Shown in pieces: positions 9,586-20,324 of a DNA stretch of 64,000 nucleotides (the stretch's first letter is position 1; the number at the start of each line of letters is the position of its first letter). The DNA is from Coxiella endosymbiont of Amblyomma nuttalli. GTDB lineage: Bacteria; Pseudomonadota; Gammaproteobacteria; Coxiellales; Coxiellaceae. Both the position numbers and the translations under genes were made by a program. The notes under the pieces are model-generated. The model was not told the DNA's origin. It was given only the letters and a program-made list of their open reading frames with translations, and did not search any database. The stretch is from NCBI RefSeq assembly GCF_018107685.1, contig NZ_CP064834.1, forward strand, positions 124,001-188,000. Reading direction: 5' to 3'.

Positions 9586-10920
9586 GTGTTAACAGTGAAG
9601 AAGCTTGTTACAGTATTGGGCGAATTAACTGATGATCCTTATTTTTGTATTGCTTATAGCGGAGGAATGGATTCTCACGTTTTATTATATGCGATGGCAG
9701 AATGCCAGAAACAAAATTCTTCTATTCAAGTTCGTGCTTTACACATTAATCATCATCTAAATTCCAATTCTAATCAATGGGAAGACCATTGCAAGAAAGT
9801 TGCTCAACAGTTAGGCATTCCTTTTCACGTGGAATCGTTGAGGCTCATGTTGAATAATGGTGATAGTATTGAAGCAGTGGCACGAAAGATGCGTTACGAT
9901 GTTTTGCAAAATCACGTTCATGACAAAGAAAATATACTTACCGCACATACACAGAATGATCAGGCCGAAACTTTTTTGCTTCAATTATTGCGTGGTGCAG
10001 GTGTAAGAGGTTTGTCTGGAATGCCTTTGAAAAAAAAATTGGGGAGAGGTTATTTATTGCGACCTTTATTGAGCATGAATCGCGAGGATTTAAAAACATA
10101 TGCTAAAAAAAATCATCTGCATTGGATTGAAGACGATATGAATTTTGAATTGCGATTTAACCGAAATTATTTGCGACATGAAGTATTTCCGATTTTACGT
10201 CGTCGTTGGCCTAAAGTATTTTCAGTTATTTCGCGATCCACCAACCACTGTGCAGAAGCGGCTCATTTGTTGGATCAATCAGCAGATATAAATTTGCAAA
10301 CTATGCAAATGAACGGAGCATTAGCTATTAGACCTTTATTACAACTGACACCTGAACAACAACGGAATACTTTACGCCGTTGGATTTATCGTCGGGGATT
10401 CAGTATGCCACAGACAAAACAATTGGAGCAAATGCGAAGTGATGTTCTAGCAGCATCGGCGGATGCGGTTCCCGTTTTTGTTTATGATGACGTTGAAATT
10501 CGGCGATTCGGCAATGCACTACATATATCAACGGTCTCCTCCTCCTCACTTCTTGATACGAGTGTGATTATCACATGGAATTTACATGACCCATTATATT
10601 TGCCTGGTACTCTGGGAGTATTACGAGCTGTAAAAAAAAAAGGTAAGGGAATATCTACGGCTATTGATATCCAACAAATTACTGTCCGATTCCGTCGAGG
10701 TGGGGAACGCTGTCAACCGGCAGGGCGAAAAGAAACACATTCACTTAAGAAATTGATGCAGGAATGGAAAATCCCTTCATGGCAACGCAATCGTATTCCA
10801 TTAATTTATTACGATGGTAAATTAATTACTGTTGTAGATTATTGTATTTGTGGAGGATTTGCAGCGAAAAATAATGAGTTTGGGTGGGTAATAAAGAAAT
10901 ATAAACAATTAGCTCGCTAG
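9586..10920 (+). CDS. tilS: tRNA(Ile)-lysidine synthase
   Basis: The ATP-pyrophosphatase loop SGGMDS (residues 25-30) and the following segments, RALHINHHLN, HTQNDQAETFLLQLLRGAG and RNYLRHEVFP, are diagnostic of TilS. The C-terminal substrate-binding domain (RFRRGGERCQPAGR, LKKLMQEWKIP) is present. The enzyme converts C34 of the CAU-anticodon tRNA-Ile to lysidine so that it reads AUA. GTG is the start, preceded by GGAAAGGATTAGG, which overlaps the accA stop. The 444-residue length is normal. Confidence 0.95.
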   Translation: MLTVKKLVTVLGELTDDPYFCIAYSGGMDSHVLLYAMAECQKQNSSIQVRALHINHHLNSNSNQWEDHCKKVAQQLGIPFHVESLRLMLNNGDSIEAVARKMRYDVLQNHVHDKENILTAHTQNDQAETFLLQLLRGAGVRGLSGMPLKKKLGRGYLLRPLLSMNREDLKTYAKKNHLHWIEDDMNFELRFNRNYLRHEVFPILRRRWPKVFSVISRSTNHCAEAAHLLDQSADINLQTMQMNGALAIRPLLQLTPEQQRNTLRRWIYRRGFSMPQTKQLEQMRSDVLAASADAVPVFVYDDVEIRRFGNALHISTVSSSSLLDTSVIITWNLHDPLYLPGTLGVLRAVKKKGKGISTAIDIQQITVRFRRGGERCQPAGRKETHSLKKLMQEWKIPSWQRNRIPLIYYDGKLITVVDYCICGGFAAKNNEFGWVIKKYKQLAR

Positions 10921-12009
10921 CTCGCTCAAAATGTGTTTAATATAAAGAACGCCGACTTTTCACATGAAAACTGCTTTACTTAAATTCTATAAAAATTAAA
11001 TAGTTAAAATTAAGTTGCATTAAAAAATAAGGCATTTAGCTTTACTATCCGCTCTTGATGTGCTATGAAATACATGATGGTGCATGGTTATTTATGAAAT
11101 TATCTAACGAAGATTCTTTAATGAGTGGATCTATCTTCGTATGGGCATGAAGTTCGGACTTATCAATTGGACAATTAGAGAATTATAAATCATGAATCTT
11201 TGCTTTTCTTCATTATTTCAACAATAAAGCAAAAGAGACAATAGATCTATATGACTATGTAATTAATGTAAAATCGCTACTTTTAGAAATACCTAGGTTT
11301 CTTAAATTTGGATGATATTGGTCATGATGAATGTTAGAAATTAACATTTAGTCAATGGTGGAATATAAAATAGTTTTCCAAAGATGTCAAAGTGTATGCC
11401 TGTTTATGTGGGGAATCAAGTTGATGTACGATCTCTTTATGATGGGCTATCTCAGTCTATTTTGATTCACTTAGTTGCATTAGAAACAATGCGGAATCGG
11501 AGGGACAGTTTTGTCTGAATTTTGTTATCTAAAACAACTTGTATCTTCTCTTCAGAGATCGCTAATCCTAGTAAGGCTACGTCCATCGTCGTTGTTCTGA
11601 TGTTAAGAATTAGCGGTGCTTCTCTAGAACACACCGGATTAGAAATCATTTGGTATCGTACCATGGTTTATGTGGTTATTTGCAAGGTCGATAGCTGCTA
11701 AGTAGTAGTGCTTTTAATAAAATTTGAAGTTATCGAAAGTAAGTTCTTCCTCAAACAAAAGAAATTTTTTGTTGTTTCCTTTCAATAAATGACTGAAGCG
11801 CTTGTAGTGATTATGAAGTTTGATTTATCATATTTTCAGAAGTTGGACCAATGCGTATTAAAGATATCGCATTAACCTGTTTATCGCTATAACCATCCTA
11901 ACAACCATTTTAATAAAAATATTAAAAATAAAAAGTCGAGAAACAGCAATATTCTTCGCGATATCTTTATCCTGTGCTACTATACGTTCAAGAAAAACAA
12001 ACGATAGTT
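10921..12009. other. 1.1-kb spacer containing a regulator remnant
   Basis: Decayed sequence between tilS and lepA. Only the piece at 11395-11700, listed separately, has a tentative assignment. Just after tilS an 8-base unit, TAGCTCGC, is tandemly duplicated around its stop codon. Confidence 0.4.
11395..11700 (+). pseudogene. Possible UTRA-domain (GntR-type regulator) remnant
   Basis: One plus-strand frame with a single internal stop (near 11516) reads NQVDVRSLYDGLSQ, later SIVVVLMLRISGASLEHTG and EIIWYRTMVYVV, ending at a TAA near 11700. The order SLYDxL, then LxLRxS, LExT, YR and Y resembles the ligand-binding UTRA domain of GntR regulators (SLYD, VLxRxSYD, PLE, YRGDRY). The DNA-binding half is not recognisable upstream. 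The assignment is pattern-based and uncertain. Confidence 0.4.
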
Positions 12010-13821
12010 ATGACAGCAATTCCACAAAGATTTATTCGGAATTTCTCTATTATTGCGCACATTGATCACGGAAAATCGACATTAGCGGATCGGTTTATTC
12101 AGTTTTGTGGTGGATTAAGTGATCGAGAGATGAAATCTCAAGTGCTTGATTCAATGGATATTGAACGTGAACGCGGAATTACTATTAAGGCGCAAAGTGT
12201 TACGCTTAATTATCAAGCCCAGGATGGTCATATTTATCAACTTAGTATTATCGATACACCAGGGCACGTAGATTTTGCTTATGAGGTGTCACGATCGCTT
12301 GCCACTTGTGAGGGCGCCTTGTTGATAGTGGATACAACACAGGGAGTAGAAGCGCAAACAGTGACCACTTACCATATGGCGATTGAACAAGGGCTTGTTA
12401 TTCTTCCTGTTTTAAATAAAATTGATTCACCACAAGCAAACCCTGAGCGTACTATTCAGGAAATTAAAGATGTTATCGGCATTGACGCACGTAATGCCAT
12501 TTGGGTGAGCGCTAAAGAAGGCGTTGGAATTAAAGAGTTGTTAGAGAAACTGGTGAAAGTAATTCCACCGCCAGTGGGTAATATAAAATCTCCATTGCAG
12601 GCTTTAGTCATTGATTCTTGGTTCGATAGTTATTTGGGTGTGGTATCGTTAGTGCGAGTTAAAACTGGCATATTACGTAAAGGCGATAGAATTCGCGTAA
12701 TGTCAACTGGTGAGACTTATCACGTTAAGCACGTCGGCCATTTTACACCAAAACGTCATTTACTTGAAGCGCTAAGCACTGGAGCAGTAGGTTTTGTGAT
12801 TACTGGAATTAAAGATGTTTTCGGTATTCCTGTTGGTGATACGCTAACGCATGCTAAAGATGGAGTAAAAACCCCATTACCTGGATTTCAGCAACTTAAA
12901 CCACAAGTATTTGCTGGCTTATTCCCGATTAATTCCGAAGATTATGAGACATTTTGCGAAGCTCTTGCAAAATTACGCTTAAATGACGCTGCTATATTTT
13001 ACGAACCGGAATCTTCTCAAACTTTAGGATTTGGTTTTCGTTGTGGATTTTTAGGAACGCTACACATGGAAATTGTCCAGGAACGATTAGAGCGTGAATA
13101 CAATCTGGAACTGATTGCCACCGCACCGACAGTAAATTATGAAGTTTTGACCAAGCAAAATGAAATTTTTTATATCAATAATCCGAGTTGTTTGCCAGAA
13201 GCCACTAAGATCACTGAAATTCGAGAACCTATTGTGATAGTGAATATCTTAGTACCACCTGAATTTTTAGGTGCTGTGATTGCTGTGTGTGTTGAAAAGC
13301 GGGGTGTACAAAAAAAATTATCGTATTTGAGCAAAAGAGTATCAATAAGCTATGAGATTCCCCTAAGTGAGGTCGTTTTGGATTTCTTTAATCGGTTAAA
13401 ATCAGCTAGTCGAGGATATGCTTCATTAGATTATAATTTTTATCGCTTTCAGTCTGCAAATTTGGTAAAACTGGATATCCTTATTGGAGGGCAAAAAGTG
13501 GATACTTTAGCGGTCATCGTTCATCGTGACCGGGTACTTGCGTGCGCGAAAAGGTTGACTGAACAATTAAAAGATTTGATTCCACGCCAAATGTTTGAGG
13601 TGATAATACAAGCAGCAATTGGTACCAAAGTTATTGCACGTATGTCGGTAAAGGCGCTGCGAAAGAATGTAACAGCGAAATGTTATGGCGGCGACATTAC
13701 ACGTAAACGAAAGTTATTGGAAAAACAAAGGATAGGTAAAAAGCGCATGAAACATATAGGGAAAGTTGCTATTCCGCAGGGAGCATTTTTAGCGTTCTTG
13801 AGAGTGAAACCTGAAAAATGA
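12010..13821 (+). CDS. lepA: Elongation factor 4 (back-translocase LepA)
   Basis: The 603-residue GTPase has G1 AHIDHGKST (residues 16-24), G3 DTPGH (82-86) and G4 NKID (136-139), then domains II, III, V and the LepA-specific C-terminus with [16 protein letters not shown]. It binds ribosomes and acts in initiation and stalled-elongation rescue. An ATG 36 bases upstream is in frame, but starting at [13 protein letters not shown] matches the family N-terminus. Its stop overlaps the start of the decayed lepB, the conserved lepA-lepB pairing. Confidence 0.96.
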   Translation: MTAIPQRFIRNFSIIAHIDHGKSTLADRFIQFCGGLSDREMKSQVLDSMDIERERGITIKAQSVTLNYQAQDGHIYQLSIIDTPGHVDFAYEVSRSLATCEGALLIVDTTQGVEAQTVTTYHMAIEQGLVILPVLNKIDSPQANPERTIQEIKDVIGIDARNAIWVSAKEGVGIKELLEKLVKVIPPPVGNIKSPLQALVIDSWFDSYLGVVSLVRVKTGILRKGDRIRVMSTGETYHVKHVGHFTPKRHLLEALSTGAVGFVITGIKDVFGIPVGDTLTHAKDGVKTPLPGFQQLKPQVFAGLFPINSEDYETFCEALAKLRLNDAAIFYEPESSQTLGFGFRCGFLGTLHMEIVQERLEREYNLELIATAPTVNYEVLTKQNEIFYINNPSCLPEATKITEIREPIVIVNILVPPEFLGAVIAVCVEKRGVQKKLSYLSKRVSISYEIPLSEVVLDFFNRLKSASRGYASLDYNFYRFQSANLVKLDILIGGQKVDTLAVIVHRDRVLACAKRLTEQLKDLIPRQMFEVIIQAAIGTKVIARMSVKALRKNVTAKCYGGDITRKRKLLEKQRIGKKRMKHIGKVAIPQGAFLAFLRVKPEK

Positions 13822-14560
13822 TTTTCGATTTAATATTAATTTTCATGGTATTGTCAACGTGAGTGTGGTAAGACGGTTCTTTTTGCCTTGCTTAAAAACA
13901 AAATTACTTGTCTCGTTGAATATGTAAGATTTTTCTATTTTATTCGATTAATTTAGATAATCCGGTTTACGATATAGTCCAACTTTACCGTGTACTAATC
14001 AATTTCCTAGAGCCGACAGTGATACTTAGTAATTTCGTCACTATTGAATCATTATTAGGATAATTTAATTATAGACTTCGTTTTATCAGCTATTTTTAGT
14101 AAAAATGCTTTTTCTAGAATGAGATAGAATGAGCGAAAGTTGTTTTAATTCATTAGCTATAAAAGACCTAAGAATTGTTTTCAAACAGATAAATATTATC
14201 GAATTATCATATCATCTTAATAAAAATAAATATTTCTGTATCAATAATAGGCATAAAAATAGAAGTTTTTATGTACGGAGGATATTAATACTCGATTGAC
14301 TTAAAGCAAGCAAGTTAAATGATATTCAAGCATAAAAATTATGTACAGTCGGTAAAAGTGAGAGAGGAAATTATGATTTAGTGATACCTATAGAGCATTA
14401 TTCATGATAGGAGGCAATTAAGATGATGGTGACGATAATTGTCAATAGAAATTTATATTTGAAAAAGATTTAATTATGTTAAACACTCAGAATTTAGATA
14501 GATTAATAGTTTTAGATAATCAGGTATGGCAAGTCAACATCTAGCATATTACTGCATCAG
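13818..14560 (+). pseudogene. lepB: lepB remnant (signal peptidase I)
   Basis: The frame opens with an ATGA overlap on lepA ([14 protein letters not shown], then a stop), as expected for the first LepB membrane helix. Further pieces are collinear: EYVRFF near 13918; SPTL and VLINF near 13979-14010, matching the catalytic SGSMxPTL-DFILVNKF block but with the serine context destroyed; and near 14396-14440 FMIGGN-stop-DDGDD, matching the FMxGDNRDNSxDSR box. Internal stops and frame changes make it non-functional. It fills the lepA-rnc gap exactly. Confidence 0.8.
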
Positions 14561-14598
14561 TGCGTTTCCGTTATGCTAATGTTAGAAAAGGAATTTAC

Positions 14599-15267
14599 AT
14601 GGTCGATTTGAATGAATTAATGAACCGTTTAGGTTACAGATTTAGCAATGTGAAATTATTGGAAAGTGCGCTTAGTCATCGCAGTGCAGGATCTGATAAT
14701 AACGAACGATTGGAATTTTTAGGGGATTCTGTTCTAGGGCTTATTGTTGCTTCTGAATTATACCAACGACACCCCAATGCACGAGAAGGCGAACTAAGCC
14801 GGATGCGCGCTTTGATAGTAAACGGAGACATGTTAGCACAATTGTCAATGGATTTGAAAATTAATGAGAATTTACGACTAGGTGTTGGTGAGCGAAAAAG
14901 TGGCGGGAAATCACGTCGTTCTATTTTAGCTGGTGCATTAGAAGCAGTGATTGGTGCCATTTATATTGATGCAGGATTGGAAATTTGTCAGCGTTGTTTG
15001 TTAAATTGGTATGGGGAACGAGTGTATGATTTATCAAAGCTAATACCGAAAAAAGATGCAAAGTCTCGCTTACAAGAATGGTTACAGGCTCGAAAATTTC
15101 CATTGCCTATATACAATATAAAAGCAACTGGTAAGGCTCACGCACAGATATTTATCGTAATGTGTTCTGTTACAGGGCTTCCCCATAAGACTAATGGTGT
15201 TAGTACGACGCGCCGACAAGCAGAACAGATAGCTGCTGAACATTTTTTAGAATTATTAAATGAGTAA
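14599..15267 (+). CDS. rnc: Ribonuclease III
   Basis: The 222-residue protein carries the signature NERLEFLGDSVLG (35-47) with catalytic Asp43, and the second acidic site Glu114 in ALEAVIGAIYIDAG. A C-terminal double-stranded RNA-binding domain (about 150-220) ends in TTRRQAEQIAAEHFLELL. It processes rRNA precursors and other double-stranded RNAs. An in-frame start 39 bases upstream exists, but the ATG at 14599 follows GAAAAGGAA at a good distance. Its end overlaps the start of the decayed era by 8 bases. Confidence 0.95.
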   Translation: MVDLNELMNRLGYRFSNVKLLESALSHRSAGSDNNERLEFLGDSVLGLIVASELYQRHPNAREGELSRMRALIVNGDMLAQLSMDLKINENLRLGVGERKSGGKSRRSILAGALEAVIGAIYIDAGLEICQRCLLNWYGERVYDLSKLIPKKDAKSRLQEWLQARKFPLPIYNIKATGKAHAQIFIVMCSVTGLPHKTNGVSTTRRQAEQIAAEHFLELLNE

Positions 15268-16010
15268 AATTACCTATTGTGGCTACAGATTACTATTGGA
15301 TAGCTCAGCGTAAGTAAATTAATTTTGACTAATCAGCTTCTAGATCAGAAAATTGGTATTACTTTCCGTGTCCGAAAGCCACAAATCACGCAATTTCGTA
15401 TTTTGGCATAAAAATCTTAAATAAATGCTCATGTCATTTATGTGGGTATGCTCCTCGCTTCATACATAGAAGCGCATTGAGCAATAAATTGCTATATGAA
15501 TCCGGTAGATTAAAGTTCTTTGCAGGAAGAGATAGATATAGTTGTTTTTTTATTGAACCAAACTTATTATCCCACACCGGGAAAAGTTGTACCGAAAATA
15601 TGATATGAATAGTTATTGAGGTAATTCAAAGATCTTGGCACAGAACCAGAAGCGGTGCCAATGTCTCACTATTGATATCTCCTTTTTATGAGATTATTTT
15701 ACTGTACAAAAACGGTGATCAGGTAGGTGGTTTAGCATAAACTGTTACTCAATCTATCGGATATTACTATTATCTTATTGTTTTTCAATTAAAAAAAGTA
15801 TTAAAGTAGAAACAGAAAAATTATTAGCATTTTAGTAGCGATTCGAGTTGAGAAAAAAGGACGAAAAAGGATTATAATTGTCTAGAAAAAGTAGAACACC
15901 TTAAAACAACAAGTACAATAGCATGAATAGACATAGAAGAACTGTCTGGTAAAAAAATGTGTTACAGTTGTAAACGAAGGTGAAGTCGACTATTCAGATA
16001 ACAAGCAATA
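15260..16010 (+). pseudogene. era: era remnant (ribosome-assembly GTPase)
   Basis: Translation from the ATG overlapping rnc gives MSKITYCGY, the normal Era start, then runs to a stop. In the next frame the P-loop GRPNVGKS appears as G-stop-LSVSKL, followed by ILTNQLLDQKIGIT, VRKPQITQFRIL and INAHVIYVGML (for VIYVDTPG). Later come LQEEIDIVVFLLN, then RVEKKGRKRIIIV (for WVERxGQKxIVIG) and LSGKK near 15940 (for LFGxKVFL). Stops, shifts and loss of G1 and G3 residues abolish GTPase function. Confidence 0.9.
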
Positions 16011-16031
16011 CTAAAATTGGAGTTTAAAAGA

Positions 16032-16727
16032 ATGGCAGAGCGCGTTTCTTTGGAACCCGCCTTTATTTTACATCGACGTCCCTATAGTAATACTAGTTTG
16101 ATTATTGAATTGTTAACTCTAAATTATGGTCGTGTATCTGCATTAGCTCGGAGTGCACGAGGGTTAAAATCACGTTATAAAGGTAAGTTAGAATTATTCT
16201 TTCCACTTGTAGTATCGTGGGTAAGTCGAAGCGATTTAAAATATTTAGGTGATGTAGAATTAAGCGGAATGCCATATCCCTTGGAAGGTGAGCCATTATT
16301 ATGTGGTTTTTATTTAAACGAATTATTGATGCGTCTATTGTATCATGGTGATCCTTATGATCGTTTGTTCTATGCTTATCAGGAAGCATTGGGTCAATTA
16401 GTTAATGGTAATTTAGAAAAAAATTTGCGTTTTTTTGAAAAACGATTGTTGGATGAATTAGGTTATGGTTTACCACTACAATATGAGATAAAAAACAATA
16501 TACCCATTGAAGCTGATCAATTTTATCAATATGATCCTGATCAAGGGTTTTTACCTTGTGAAGTAGGCAATAGAAAAAATGTTTTTTGTGGGAAAAGTTT
16601 ACTTGCTTTACGAGAGGGAAAATTTTTTGATTATAAATCGCTAAAAGATATCAAACGTCTCATGCGAGTAACATTAGGCCGATTGCTTGGGAAAAAACCT
16701 CTTAAAAGTCGTGAATTATTGCATTAG
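16032..16727 (+). CDS. recO: DNA repair protein RecO
   Basis: The 231-residue protein has the N-terminal OB-fold start [20 protein letters not shown] and the RecO pattern [21 protein letters not shown], then a helical C-terminal domain ending in [10 protein letters not shown]. RecO anneals single-stranded DNA and loads RecA with RecR in gap repair. The in-frame TTG at 16017 lies in the decayed end of era; the ATG at 16032 gives the family N-terminus. It is the next survivor in the lepA-lepB-rnc-era-recO-pdxJ order. Confidence 0.92.
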   Translation: MAERVSLEPAFILHRRPYSNTSLIIELLTLNYGRVSALARSARGLKSRYKGKLELFFPLVVSWVSRSDLKYLGDVELSGMPYPLEGEPLLCGFYLNELLMRLLYHGDPYDRLFYAYQEALGQLVNGNLEKNLRFFEKRLLDELGYGLPLQYEIKNNIPIEADQFYQYDPDQGFLPCEVGNRKNVFCGKSLLALREGKFFDYKSLKDIKRLMRVTLGRLLGKKPLKSRELLH

Positions 16728-16883
16728 TATATGGCTTAGTATAACTAAATAATTGAAGGATGCAGCTTATTGTTTAAGAAAAAATTAGTGGATTTTATAG
16801 TAAAATTGGAACGATGATATTTTAATTTCCTTCTTTTTCTTGGTAGAAGCACTTGAGTGCAAAGCACAAATAGGAGAAGTTAA

Positions 16884-17606
16884 ATGGTTCGCTTAGGAGT
16901 TAACATTGATCACATTGCCACATTGCGACAAGCGCGCGGCACTACTTATCCCAATCCAGTTGAAGCTGCAGTTATTGCTGTTAACGCAGGTGCTGATGGA
17001 ATTACTCTTCATTTACGTGAAGATCGTCGACATATCCAGGATAATGACGTACGCAGTTTAAAACAACAATTGACCATTCCCATGAATTTAGAAATGGCTG
17101 CATCTGAAGCCATTATACAGTTTGCAGAAGAAATTAAACCAGATCATTGTTGTTTGGTAGCTGAAAAACGTGAAGAATTAACCACAGAAGGGGGATTAGA
17201 TGTAGCGAGACAACAGATATCAATGCAGAAGATTTGCATTCGCCTGGCCAAAGCAGGCATCAAAGTATCTTTGTTCATTGATCCCCATAAAAAACAGATC
17301 GATGCTGCCAAAATCTGTGGAGTTCCTATCATTGAAATTCACACTGGTCATTACGCTAACACAAAAACTGATGACGAATATAATTTAGCACTTAAGCGAA
17401 TTACCGAAGCAGCCATTTACGCAAATAGCCTAGGTTTTATTGTTAACGCCGGGCACGGCCTAACCATTCACAACGTCCAGCCCATTGCAGCCATTTCTGT
17501 TATCAATGAATTAAATATTGGCCATAGCATTATTTCTCGTGCCGTTTTAATTGGGCTCGCTAACGCAGTAAAAGAAATGAAGATGTTGTTGTTGGGCGCC
17601 AGATAA
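16884..17606 (+). CDS. pdxJ: Pyridoxine 5'-phosphate synthase
   Basis: This 240-residue TIM-barrel protein begins with the family hallmark [17 protein letters not shown], followed by [45 protein letters not shown] and VNAGHGL. It condenses 3-amino-2-oxopropyl phosphate (1-amino-acetone-3-phosphate) with 1-deoxyxylulose-5-phosphate to make pyridoxine 5'-phosphate. The ribosome site AGGAGAAG is well placed. Retention suggests that the organism makes its own vitamin B6, consistent with a nutritional symbiont, though the other pdx genes are not in view. Confidence 0.96.
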   Translation: MVRLGVNIDHIATLRQARGTTYPNPVEAAVIAVNAGADGITLHLREDRRHIQDNDVRSLKQQLTIPMNLEMAASEAIIQFAEEIKPDHCCLVAEKREELTTEGGLDVARQQISMQKICIRLAKAGIKVSLFIDPHKKQIDAAKICGVPIIEIHTGHYANTKTDDEYNLALKRITEAAIYANSLGFIVNAGHGLTIHNVQPIAAISVINELNIGHSIISRAVLIGLANAVKEMKMLLLGAR

Positions 17607-17775
17607 GAGGCGTCTTTCTTTCTATAATATTATGTTGATCCTCAAAAACTCAACTTTTCTTCTGCGAAGAATATAGTAGAACGGATAGATATGTAAACAT
17701 CCACTATCACCTATGACAACTACTGCTTTTAAAGGAACGGAAATGAAAAAGTAACACTCCTCATTCTTTGCAACT

Positions 17776-18090
17776 ATGAATTAATTGTTGGTGTCTCCGA
17801 TCTAAATTAGCTTCTAAAAAATACGCGAAACGCGAAAAATAGAAAACAGTACGGAGAATAACAGATTGCATACCTGTTTGAGATAGTTGATGTTCACAAG
17901 AAGCTAAATTTACCAGCTAAGTACACCTTAGTACGTAATCAATTTTTCTAGGTATGACTGTTTTCAGGATATGTTTTTAAAATTCAAAGTAGTTTCTTCA
18001 GAAAGAGAACTAATTCGATCAGCGTTTTTCTTAATAATGCCCTTGAAAGCACTGAATATAAATTATAAATGTAGCCAATTTTCATCATTC
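17776..18090 (+). pseudogene. acpS: Possible acpS remnant (holo-ACP synthase)
   Basis: Immediately after pdxJ, where acpS normally lies, shifting frames give LIVGVSDL, then LLKKYAKRE, then KLNLPAKYTLVRNQF. These resemble the AcpS order MIVGIGxD, LLxKYGxRFxKR and PARYLAKRFAAKEA. Several stops interrupt it. The similarity is weak and rests largely on position. Confidence 0.35.
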
Positions 18091-18127
18091 CAATCTATGA
18101 GTAAGAAGAAGCAATACAATACAATAG

Positions 18128-18859
18128 CTAAGTAAAAGTATGCAATTCAAATCGTCCATCGCTAAAATAACGTAAAACGCTTCCGTTCTCGTACCAGGCA
18201 CCTAAGACGATCCGTTGAACAGGTTTTTTGTCAACAATTAAATCATGGATAGCAGGATGATGGGTATGACCGTGAATGAGTAATTCTACGTTGTGTCGTT
18301 GCATGACTCGTTTTACTGCATCATGAGTGACATCTTGAATTTCAAAGGATAAATACCGATTGTGATTGCGGCTTTTTTTGCGAAGCTCCTTAGCTAATTT
18401 GCGTCGTAGCACTAAAGGGAGAGATAACATTAATTTTTCTACCCACGGTTTTGCAACATTTCGACGATAAATTTGATGTTTATGATCTAACATACAGAGA
18501 CTATCGCCATGCATTAATAAAATAGATTTATTATAGAGTGAAATCACCGTAGGATCTTTCAATAAGATAATATTAGCGGCTATTGCGAATTTTTTACCAA
18601 TTAAAAAATCTCGATTACCTCGCATGAAGTAAATTTCAGGTCCTTTTTCAGTGAGTTTTCGAAGTACTTCGATAATTTTTCGATTAAAAATTGACTGATT
18701 ATCATCCCCAATCCATGCTTCAAAAAAATCACCTAAAATGTAAATAGCATCGGATTTAGGAGCTTGATACTCCATAAAATCGAAAAAGCGAGCTGTGATC
18801 GAAGGTTTTTCTTCTTCTAAATGGAGATCGGAAATAAATAAGGTGTGGGATTTCATCAT
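18128..18859 (-). CDS. lpxH: UDP-2,3-diacylglucosamine diphosphatase
   Basis: A metallophosphoesterase with the complete metal-ligand set: DLH (Asp10, His12 counting from the second ATG), [11 protein letters not shown] (Asp43), GNRD (Asn81), HGDS, and HGHTH near the C-terminus. LpxH hydrolyses UDP-2,3-diacylglucosamine to lipid X in lipid A synthesis, so the outer membrane probably keeps LPS lipid. The upstream in-frame start adds nine residues not typical of the family; the paired ATGs at 18859 and 18856 are preferred. It diverges from gltX with only 55 bases between start codons. Confidence 0.93.
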   Translation of the reverse strand: MMKSHTLFISDLHLEEEKPSITARFFDFMEYQAPKSDAIYILGDFFEAWIGDDNQSIFNRKIIEVLRKLTEKGPEIYFMRGNRDFLIGKKFAIAANIILLKDPTVISLYNKSILLMHGDSLCMLDHKHQIYRRNVAKPWVEKLMLSLPLVLRRKLAKELRKKSRNHNRYLSFEIQDVTHDAVKRVMQRHNVELLIHGHTHHPAIHDLIVDKKPVQRIVLGAWYENGSVLRYFSDGRFELHTFT

Positions 18860-18914
18860 TATAAAATATCTTGGAAGGCAAGCCAAAAATTGTCATAATA
18901 GTGCGTTTTTGGGA

Positions 18915-20324
18915 ATGAGTCTAATGATAAAAAGTCGTTTCTGTCCAAGTCCGACTGGCCTCATACACTTGGGGAGTGCTCGAACAGCATTATTTAACTA
19001 CCTTTTTGCGCAAAAAAATAAAGGCGTCTTCTTGCTTCGAATTGAAGATACAGATGCTGAGCGTTCTAAAAAAAAATTTGACTTTAGACTTCGAGCAGAT
19101 CTACATTGGATGGGCCTAGATTGGCAGGAAGGTCCGAATAAGGAGGGGAAGGAAAAGGGACCTTATCATCAATCGCAACGTCAAACTATTTATGAGTATT
19201 ATTATCAGCGTTTAGAAGCAACTAAGCAGGCATATCCTTGTTTTTGCAGCGAAGAACAACTAAAGTTGTCGGTAAAGACTCAACGTTCTATTGGAAAACC
19301 ACCACGCTACGCAGGTACATGTCGTTCTTTATCTTCCGCAGAGGTGAGAGGGAAACTCGCCAAGTACTTACAGACTAGTTTGCGTTTTTGTGTTCCGAAG
19401 AATAAAGTAGTGACCTTTACTGATTTAGTACGAGGTGAACAACACGTTCGAACCAATGATATTGGGGATTTTATTATTCGTCGTACCAATGGCACATCAC
19501 CTTTTATGTTTTGTAACGCCGTTGATGACGCTCTCATGGGGGTAACTCATGTGTTAAGGGGTGAGGATCATTTGACTAATACGCCACGACAGCTCTTGAT
19601 CTTACAAGCGCTTGGCTTAGCTGTACCTACTTATGGTCATATAGCTCTAATTGTTGGTTCAGATGGTAGTCCCTTATCCAAACGACGGGGCAGTCGAAGT
19701 ATTAAAGAATTGCGTGAAATAGGTTATTTGCCAGAAGCCGTGATAAATTATTTAGCGCGTTTGGGACATTATTATAAAAGTGATACTTTTCTTTCACTTG
19801 CTGAATTGGCAGATGGGTTTCATGTCAAATTGTTAGGAAAATCTCCTGTTAAATTTAACGTGCAACAACTGGATTATTGGCAAAAACGAGCTATCGAAAA
19901 ATTATCCTGTGATTATTTTTGGAAGTGGATGGGAAAGGAATTAAAATCAAAAATCCCTGTAGACAAAACTGCTTTATTTCTGACAACGATCAAACCTAAT
20001 GTGTATTTTCTGCAGGATGTTAATTATTGGATTGATGTCTGCTTTAATAGCGCCCTATCATTTTCACTAATGCAGCGAACATACCTACAAAAAACGGATA
20101 AGGTCTACTTTGAAAAAGCAGCTGAAGCCTTTAGGAAATTTGATAAGGATTTAAAGTTGATAATGAATTATTTAAAGGGAACATTAAATCTTGCAGGGAG
20201 GGCATTATATCAACCCTTACGAATAGCCTTAACCGGTGTTGAACATGGTCCTGAACTAGCGAAACTGATTTTATTGATGGATGCCAAAACTATCCAAAAA
20301 CGATTACAAGAAGCGAGGCGGTGA
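18915..20324 (+). CDS. gltX: Glutamyl-tRNA synthetase
   Basis: A class I synthetase with [20 protein letters not shown] carrying the HIGH-type motif (HLGS), RIEDTDxxRS, a zinc-type Cys pattern (CFC, later YAGTCR), [12 protein letters not shown] and the KMSKS-type motif PLSKRRG. It attaches glutamate to tRNA. Because gatCAB is present, one or more glutamyl synthetases may also charge tRNA-Gln for later amidation. A longer in-frame opening overlaps lpxH and is unlikely; ATG 18915 or 18924 is the start. It overlaps cysS by 4 bases. Confidence 0.92.
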   Translation: MSLMIKSRFCPSPTGLIHLGSARTALFNYLFAQKNKGVFLLRIEDTDAERSKKKFDFRLRADLHWMGLDWQEGPNKEGKEKGPYHQSQRQTIYEYYYQRLEATKQAYPCFCSEEQLKLSVKTQRSIGKPPRYAGTCRSLSSAEVRGKLAKYLQTSLRFCVPKNKVVTFTDLVRGEQHVRTNDIGDFIIRRTNGTSPFMFCNAVDDALMGVTHVLRGEDHLTNTPRQLLILQALGLAVPTYGHIALIVGSDGSPLSKRRGSRSIKELREIGYLPEAVINYLARLGHYYKSDTFLSLAELADGFHVKLLGKSPVKFNVQQLDYWQKRAIEKLSCDYFWKWMGKELKSKIPVDKTALFLTTIKPNVYFLQDVNYWIDVCFNSALSFSLMQRTYLQKTDKVYFEKAAEAFRKFDKDLKLIMNYLKGTLNLAGRALYQPLRIALTGVEHGPELAKLILLMDAKTIQKRLQEARR

